Position numbers and translations under genes: made by a program. DNA of 64,000 bases, from the NCBI GenBank assembly GCA_900239685.1, contig OENT01000312.1:62001-126000 (forward strand), read 5' to 3'. The notes under the pieces were generated by a model, which was not told the DNA's origin, did no database searches, and saw only the letters and a program-made list of their open reading frames with translations. Below, one piece after another: positions 63,126 to 64,000 of this stretch; the first letter of the stretch is position 1, and each line of letters starts with the position of its first letter. The DNA comes from Rotaria macrura (taxonomy: Eukaryota > Rotifera > Eurotatoria > Philodinida > Philodinidae).

Positions 63126-64000
63126 TCACTGTCCGGCTCGTTTAATAAAATAGAAATGTTTAATGATAAAACGTAACGCGTTAGTTCTGATCGATGTTGC
63201 TTTGTTTTCTGCTGCCCTTTCATGGGCAAATGAAAATGAAACAGAAGATATTTTTTGTGTTTCTAGAATTAAGGCATATCTAATGAAAAAAATTGTCTAG
63301 ACTCAGTGATAATGGAATCTCCGACAAAAGGCACACAGCTAGAAAAAAATACGGATAGAGATGCGGAGTTTGGTGAAGATCTTGAAGATTCAGACAAAGT
63401 TCAGGCATTCTAGTGCATGCGAAATATGTTTTGTTCCTATTCACATGCATTCAGTAGAATGTTTCATTAAAGTTTTCAAAATTTCACATAAGGTACGAGA
63501 AAGACAGTTTCGAAATAATCAGCCTGAAAATGATTTAACTATCTGCTCCTTTGTCATAATTTTACTGAGTAACCTAATTTACCCGATTTATACTATAGCC
63601 TATAATCTTCTATCCAGATTGGATTTTAATTTAGTTTGATAGAAAACAAGAGAATCTGTGATGAAACAAAGAAGATCGGTTGCGCGAGTCCTGCGTGAAA
63701 AAAAATCCATATTGTCTAATCTGATGATAATCATTAGAACACATTGGATCAAGAGTCCGCTTAGGACTTGCAATATAATGTTGTTGCTTTTCATCCAAAT
63801 CAGAGAAATATAGATGATCGTAAGACAAAATTTATAATTCGTCTTCTTTGTCAACCAGCAATAAATGTCAATTTCATACAATAAGAGTCCCAGAGTCGAT
63901 GTCTCCTTCACTCTCAAACTCTTTTCTCTTGTGTCGAAACCGATGACGAAAACAATATAGTCATAGATAGAGAGTGTCTTGTCTTTTAGTAGACGGAACG
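63126..64000. other. Gene-free end of window
   Basis: A 92-codon plus frame (63361-63639) and overlapping minus frames (63600-63917) lack recognisable features, and I cannot support a gene. Nothing else noted. Confidence 0.4.

Overview
The window reads as animal nuclear DNA. It is AT-rich, its protein-coding genes are split by GT-AG introns (many 45-100 nt, a few 1-2.6 kb), and the recognisable proteins are metazoan. Several features fit a bdelloid rotifer: an arginine ADP-ribosyltransferase relic fused to MORN repeats, dense degraded repeats beside compact genes, and scattered TGTGGG motifs, which I recall as the bdelloid telomere unit. The species assignment is inference. Two undetermined bases (48534, 50893) and a poly-G run show that the assembly is imperfect around 48-51 kb.

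Region 1 (1-32 kb) is an ordinary gene block: the 3' part of a PHAX-like snRNA export adaptor (+), a complete 12-exon DNAJC16-like ER J-protein with a thioredoxin domain (+), an unrecognised low-complexity protein with a possible beta-TrCP degron (+), a 17-exon coiled-coil protein (-), and a 6-exon FMN-dependent L-2-hydroxy-acid oxidase with an N-terminal membrane anchor (-). I built each multi-exon model by hand. In all four complete ones the splice phases agree and the summed coding length is a multiple of three.

Region 2 (32-64 kb) differs sharply. It holds an ADP-ribosyltransferase-MORN pseudogene, three copies of an ~820-bp dispersed repeat, an ~168-bp satellite-like tandem array, a tRNA-like Pol III head, several foldback elements (including one palindrome with ~176-bp arms), and a ~4.3-kb multi-exon pseudogene of a transposase-like family with a C2H2 finger. 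One small two-exon gene of 73 codons looks intact, and its only intron carries a foldback element.

The most interesting signals are the transposase-like pseudogene with a 17-bp tandem duplication that breaks its frame, a pair of hairpins at 50.4 and 50.6 kb with two compensated base pairs, recurrent short inverted repeats carrying TGTGGG, and the membrane-anchored hydroxy-acid oxidase that lacks a peroxisomal tail. I found no intact reverse transcriptase, intact transposase or CRISPR array. No operon logic applies; neighbouring genes show no obvious shared pathway.
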